From assembly GCF_002891295.1 (NCBI RefSeq), contig NZ_LGUI01000013.1:62001-126000 (forward strand): a stretch of 64,000 nt of DNA, written 5' to 3'. The notes below the pieces were generated by a model. The model worked only from the letters and a program-made list of their open reading frames with translations. It was not told the origin of the DNA and did not search any database. Every line of letters starts with the position of its first letter. The first letter of the stretch is position 1. The position numbers and the translations under genes are program-made. Shown in pieces: positions 61,004 through 64,000 of the stretch. The DNA comes from Streptomyces eurocidicus (GTDB lineage: Bacteria; Actinomycetota; Actinomycetes; Streptomycetales; Streptomycetaceae).

Positions 61004-61130
61004 GCGCACTGCCTCCCATCCGGACTTTAACCGTCGGTCCAGGAGTTTCACCTGGTCAACCGACCGCTGGCTGCGGACGGGTCGCGGACTGTAACCGCCG
61101 GTTCGGACTTTCACCGACCCCGGAGTGCGC
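61004..61130 (-). promoter_or_regulatory. FMN riboswitch (RFN element)
   Basis: Full aptamer on the minus strand. P1 is GCGCACT/AGTGCGC (plus 61124-61130 and 61004-61010). Conserved segments: CCGGGGTCGGTGAAAGTCCG, then GAACCGGCGGTTACAGTCCG, GGTGAAACTCCTGG, GACGGTTAAAGTCCGGATGG and GGAGGCAGTGCGC at the 3-prime end. It binds FMN and turns off the rib operon. A TAGCAT at 61152-61157 is the probable -10, which would start transcripts just before the aptamer. The -35 is not obvious. Confidence 0.97.
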
Positions 61131-61410
61131 TGCGTAAATGGATCTCAATTCATGCTACATGGCACCTGACCTGCGCGTTCCTTGAAAACTGCCGGGCTGC
61201 TACTGGTCAGGCGCCTCCGAGCGTACGCCGAGGGGCGGCGCGGTGTCCACGGTGATGTGACGGAGTGGGGCGGACGGGTCCGGCGGGGGTCAGGGAGGCG
61301 CTCGGCGGAATCAGAGGGTCCGGCGGGCCGGTGCCGTACGGGGCACGGGGAGCACATGGGCCGGGAGGTACGGCCGGGCGCCCCCTGTCCGAAAACCCCG
61401 GCTCGAACTT
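61131..61410. other. Intergenic between rib operon and second chitinase
   Basis: 280 bp holding the rib promoter (candidate -10 at 61152-61157) and otherwise nothing I recognise. Several open frames here are not credible. Confidence 0.4.
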
Positions 61411-61452
61411 TGGTCCATACCTATTGACGCACTGGTCTAGTCCTCTTAACCT
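61411..61452 (+). promoter_or_regulatory. Second chitinase promoter with two 12-bp direct repeats (DasR-type)
   Basis: TTGACG (61424-61429), 17-bp spacer, TAACCT (61447-61452). Direct repeats TGGTCCATACCT (61411-61422) and TGGTCTAGTCCT (61433-61444), spaced 22 bp start to start exactly as at 8057-8090. ACTGGTCTAGTCCT (14 bp) is identical in the two promoters. Inferred to bind DasR and link both chitinases to GlcNAc signalling. Confidence 0.8.
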
Positions 61453-61563
61453 CTGCCACACCTCCGAGGAGTACGGCCCGGGTACGCGCGAACCCTGGCC
61501 ATGGCACGACGCACCCACCCCCCGCATCGCTCGACCGAGCCCCCCACCTGGAGGAACCCGATC

Positions 61564-63948
61564 GTGTTGGCCGGAAACAGACCCCTCGACCACCCGCCCG
61601 CCGGACCTGCCCGCAGATCCCGCCGCGGCCTCACCCTCACCGCCGTCGGCACCGCCCTCGCCGGGCTGCTCCTCGGCACGCTCTCCGCGACCGCCTCGCA
61701 CGCCGAGGACCAGTCCGCCTGTCGCCCCGACGGCCTCTACACCACACCCGGTGTCGACGTCCCCTACTGTTCCGTCTACGACGCGGCCGGCCGCGAGAAG
61801 ATGGGCGCCGATCACCAGCGCCGCGTCATCGGCTACTTCACCGGCTGGCGCACCGGCAAGGACGGCACCCCCGCCTACCTCGCCTCCGACATCCCCTGGG
61901 ACAAGGTCACCCACCTCAACTACGCCTTCGCGCACGTCGGATCCGACGACAAGATCTCCGTCGGGGCGGACGGCCCCGGGAACCCCGCGACCGGGATGAC
62001 CTGGCCGGGCGTCGCGGGCGCCGAGATGGACCCCGCGCTGCCCTATCAGGGCCACTTCAACCTGCTGAACAAATTCAAGAAGCAGCACCCGCAGGTGAAG
62101 ACGCTCGTCTCCGTGGGCGGCTGGGCCGAGACCGGCGGCTACATCGACGAGAACGGCAAGCGCGTCGACTCCGGCGGTTTCTACAAGACCGCGACCAATG
62201 CCGACGGCTCGGTGAACCAGGCCGGGATCGACACCTTCGCCGACTCCGCCGTCGCGTTCGTCAAGAAATACGGATTCAACGGCGTCGACATCGACTACGA
62301 ATACCCGACGTCGATGAAGGACGCCGGCAACCCCAAGGACTGGGCGCTCGCCAACGCCCGGCGCGGCGGCCTCAACAAGGGGTACGCGGCGCTGATGAAG
62401 ACCCTGCGCGAAAAGCTGGACCGCGCCGGCGCGGCGGACGGCAAGCACTACCTCCTCTCCGTCGCCGCCCCCTCCTCCGGCTATCTGCTGCGCGGCATGG
62501 AGACGTACCAGACGACGAAGTACCTGGACTACGTCAATGTGATGTCCTACGACCTGCACGGCGCCTGGAACGAATTCGTGGGGCCGAACGCCGCGCTCTA
62601 CGACGACGGCAAGGACGCCGAGCTCGCCAAATGGGGCGTCTACTCCACCGCGCAGTACGGCGGCATCGGCTATCTCAACGGCGACTGGTCGTACCACTAC
62701 TTCCGGGGCGCCCTGCCGCCCGGCCGGATCAACCTCGGCCTGCCCTATTACTCGCGCGGCTGGAAGAACGTCACCGGCGGCACCGACGGCCTCTGGGGCA
62801 CCGCGAAGACCACCACCTGCCCGGCCGGCTCGGGCCTGACCACCTGCGGTGACGGCGCGGTCGGCATCGACAACCTCTGGCACGACCAGGACGACGCGGG
62901 CAAGGAGTCCCCGGCCGGGTCGAACCCCATGTGGCACGCGAAGAACCTGGAGAAGGGCGTCGTCGGGGACTACGCCACGAAGTACGGATTCCCGGCCGGC
63001 ACCAAGCTGACCGGCACCTACGCCCGTAAGTACGACGCCACCCTGGTGGCCCCCTGGCTCTGGAACGCCGAGAAGAAGGTCTTCCTCTCCACCGAGGACG
63101 AGCAGTCCGTGCAGGCCAAGGCGCAGTACGTCGTCGACAAGGGGCTCGGCGGCACGATGGTCTGGGAACTGGCGGGCGACTACGGCTACAACGCCGCCAA
63201 GGGCCAGTACGAGCCCGGCACCACCCTCACCTCCACGATGTACGACGCGTTCAAGGCGGCCCCCGCCTACGGCGCCCGGCGGGCCACCACGGAACTGCCC
63301 GCCCAGGCGATCGACATCGACGTGAGCCTCGGCAGCTTCCCGCTGGGCGACAGCAACTACCCCATCAACCCGAAGGTCCACTTCACCAACCGGACGAAGA
63401 CCACCATCCCCGGCGGCGCGGAATTCCAGTTCGACTACGCGAATTCCGCACCGGGCAATGCCAAGGACCAGTCGGGCTGGGGGCTGAAGGTCGTCCGCAG
63501 CGACCACACGGCGGGAAACAACGTCGGGGGTCTCAAGGGCGACTACAACCGGGTCTCGGTGAAGCTGCCGGCCTCCCAGCCGCTCGCCCCCGGTGCCTCG
63601 GCCGATCTCGACTTCGTCTACTACCTGCCGACCTCGACGCCGTCCAACTGGACCGTCACCTTCGGGGGAAAGACCTACGCCCTCGCCGGTGACCTGGCGC
63701 GTGGCACGACCGTGGTCGAGCCGGGCGGCGCCACACCGACCCCGACCGGAACGCCGACGGGCACGCCCACCTCGACGCCGACGGGCGGCGCCTGCACCGC
63801 GCCGTCCTGGGACAAGGGCGGCGTCTACAACGGCGGCGCCACCGTCTCCTGGAAGTCGCACTCCTGGAAGGCCAGATGGTGGACCCAGGGCGACGAGCCC
63901 GGCACCACCGGCGAATGGGGGGTGTGGCAGGACCTCGGCGCCTGCTGA
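61564..63948 (+). CDS. Secreted modular GH18 chitinase with chitin-binding module
   Basis: Extracellular chitinase, 794 aa. Signal peptide of twin-arginine type (ARRSRRGLTLTAVGTALAGL then LLGTLSATASHA). GH18 domain about 80-590: RRVIGYFTGWRTGKDGTPAY, TLVSVGGWAETGG, catalytic FNGVDIDYEYPTSM (DxxDxDYE), GLGGTMVWELAGDYGYN. Residues 595-735 are a beta-sandwich (IDVSLGSFPLGDSNYPINPK, SGWGLKVVRSDHTAGNNVGG). A Thr/Pro linker (TPTPTGTPTGTPTSTPTGG) leads to a C-terminal CBM5/12 with CTAPSWDKGGVYNGGATVSW and KARWWTQGDEPGTTGEWGVW. GTG at 61564 follows CTGGAGGAACCCGATC; the ATG at 61501 lacks an RBS. Possibly chiI of S. coelicolor (memory). Same promoter control as the first chitinase. Confidence 0.95.
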   Translation: MLAGNRPLDHPPAGPARRSRRGLTLTAVGTALAGLLLGTLSATASHAEDQSACRPDGLYTTPGVDVPYCSVYDAAGREKMGADHQRRVIGYFTGWRTGKDGTPAYLASDIPWDKVTHLNYAFAHVGSDDKISVGADGPGNPATGMTWPGVAGAEMDPALPYQGHFNLLNKFKKQHPQVKTLVSVGGWAETGGYIDENGKRVDSGGFYKTATNADGSVNQAGIDTFADSAVAFVKKYGFNGVDIDYEYPTSMKDAGNPKDWALANARRGGLNKGYAALMKTLREKLDRAGAADGKHYLLSVAAPSSGYLLRGMETYQTTKYLDYVNVMSYDLHGAWNEFVGPNAALYDDGKDAELAKWGVYSTAQYGGIGYLNGDWSYHYFRGALPPGRINLGLPYYSRGWKNVTGGTDGLWGTAKTTTCPAGSGLTTCGDGAVGIDNLWHDQDDAGKESPAGSNPMWHAKNLEKGVVGDYATKYGFPAGTKLTGTYARKYDATLVAPWLWNAEKKVFLSTEDEQSVQAKAQYVVDKGLGGTMVWELAGDYGYNAAKGQYEPGTTLTSTMYDAFKAAPAYGARRATTELPAQAIDIDVSLGSFPLGDSNYPINPKVHFTNRTKTTIPGGAEFQFDYANSAPGNAKDQSGWGLKVVRSDHTAGNNVGGLKGDYNRVSVKLPASQPLAPGASADLDFVYYLPTSTPSNWTVTFGGKTYALAGDLARGTTVVEPGGATPTPTGTPTGTPTSTPTGGACTAPSWDKGGVYNGGATVSWKSHSWKARWWTQGDEPGTTGEWGVWQDLGAC

Positions 63949-64000
63949 CCGGCGCACCCGACCGCCCCTTGACCGGAAGCGGTAACGGGGTCCGCGGCAG

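Overview
The window is chromosomal DNA of a Streptomyces or very close relative. It is very GC-rich with strong third-position GC bias, uses many GTG and TTG starts, has rare TTA codons, and carries chitinase promoters with the 12-bp repeats typical of that genus. From memory, the order ppm, lnt ... chitinase ... rib operon ... chitinase resembles the SCO142x-SCO144x region of S. coelicolor; I could not check this. The middle is filled with accessory modules.

Layout. 1-7.8 kb: partial fxsA, polyprenol-phosphate mannose synthase and apolipoprotein N-acyltransferase (a lipoprotein and glycoprotein pair), an amidohydrolase, an Lrp regulator, two small Cys-containing proteins and an acyl-CoA dehydrogenase. 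8-14 kb: a secreted GH18 chitinase, a decayed lipase gene, an iron-type ABC uptake operon and a PIG-L deacetylase. 14-19 kb: a PP2C phosphatase, dhaL and dhaM without dhaK, and a TetR regulator divergent from a DUF6230-DUF6114 membrane pair.

19-27 kb is the most interesting stretch. An isonitrile synthase and P450 operon faces a copper operon (Met-rich membrane peptide, Cu-ATPase, PCuAC-like chaperone). It is followed by an ECF sigma factor, a small zinc-finger protein and a Met/His-rich membrane protein. 27-43 kb holds a holin-like protein with a Lys/Ala tail, a GAF regulator with an aldehyde dehydrogenase, two NHL-propeller proteins, a polysaccharide locus (UDP-GlcNAc 2-epimerase, small membrane protein, processive GT2 with a TTA codon), a terpene synthase with a P450, a small diguanylate cyclase with a TTA codon, and DUF779. 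The aldehyde dehydrogenase and DUF779 are usually neighbours, so the DNA between them may be an insertion.

43-52 kb: a PAS-GGDEF-EAL protein coupled to a DUF574 methyltransferase, a C39-like secreted peptidase, a P-loop kinase, a candidate small RNA and an orphan EccA-like AAA protein. 52-61 kb: two CNNM/CorC proteins, then a core operon transcribed as FMN riboswitch, ribD, ribE, ribM, ribBA, ribH, hisE, hisG and a PH-domain protein. 61-64 kb: a second, larger chitinase with the same promoter architecture as the first.

Several convergent junctions carry long near-perfect palindromes that act as bidirectional terminators, and three genes end inside such palindromes. I saw no tRNA, rRNA, CRISPR array, intact insertion sequence or prophage.
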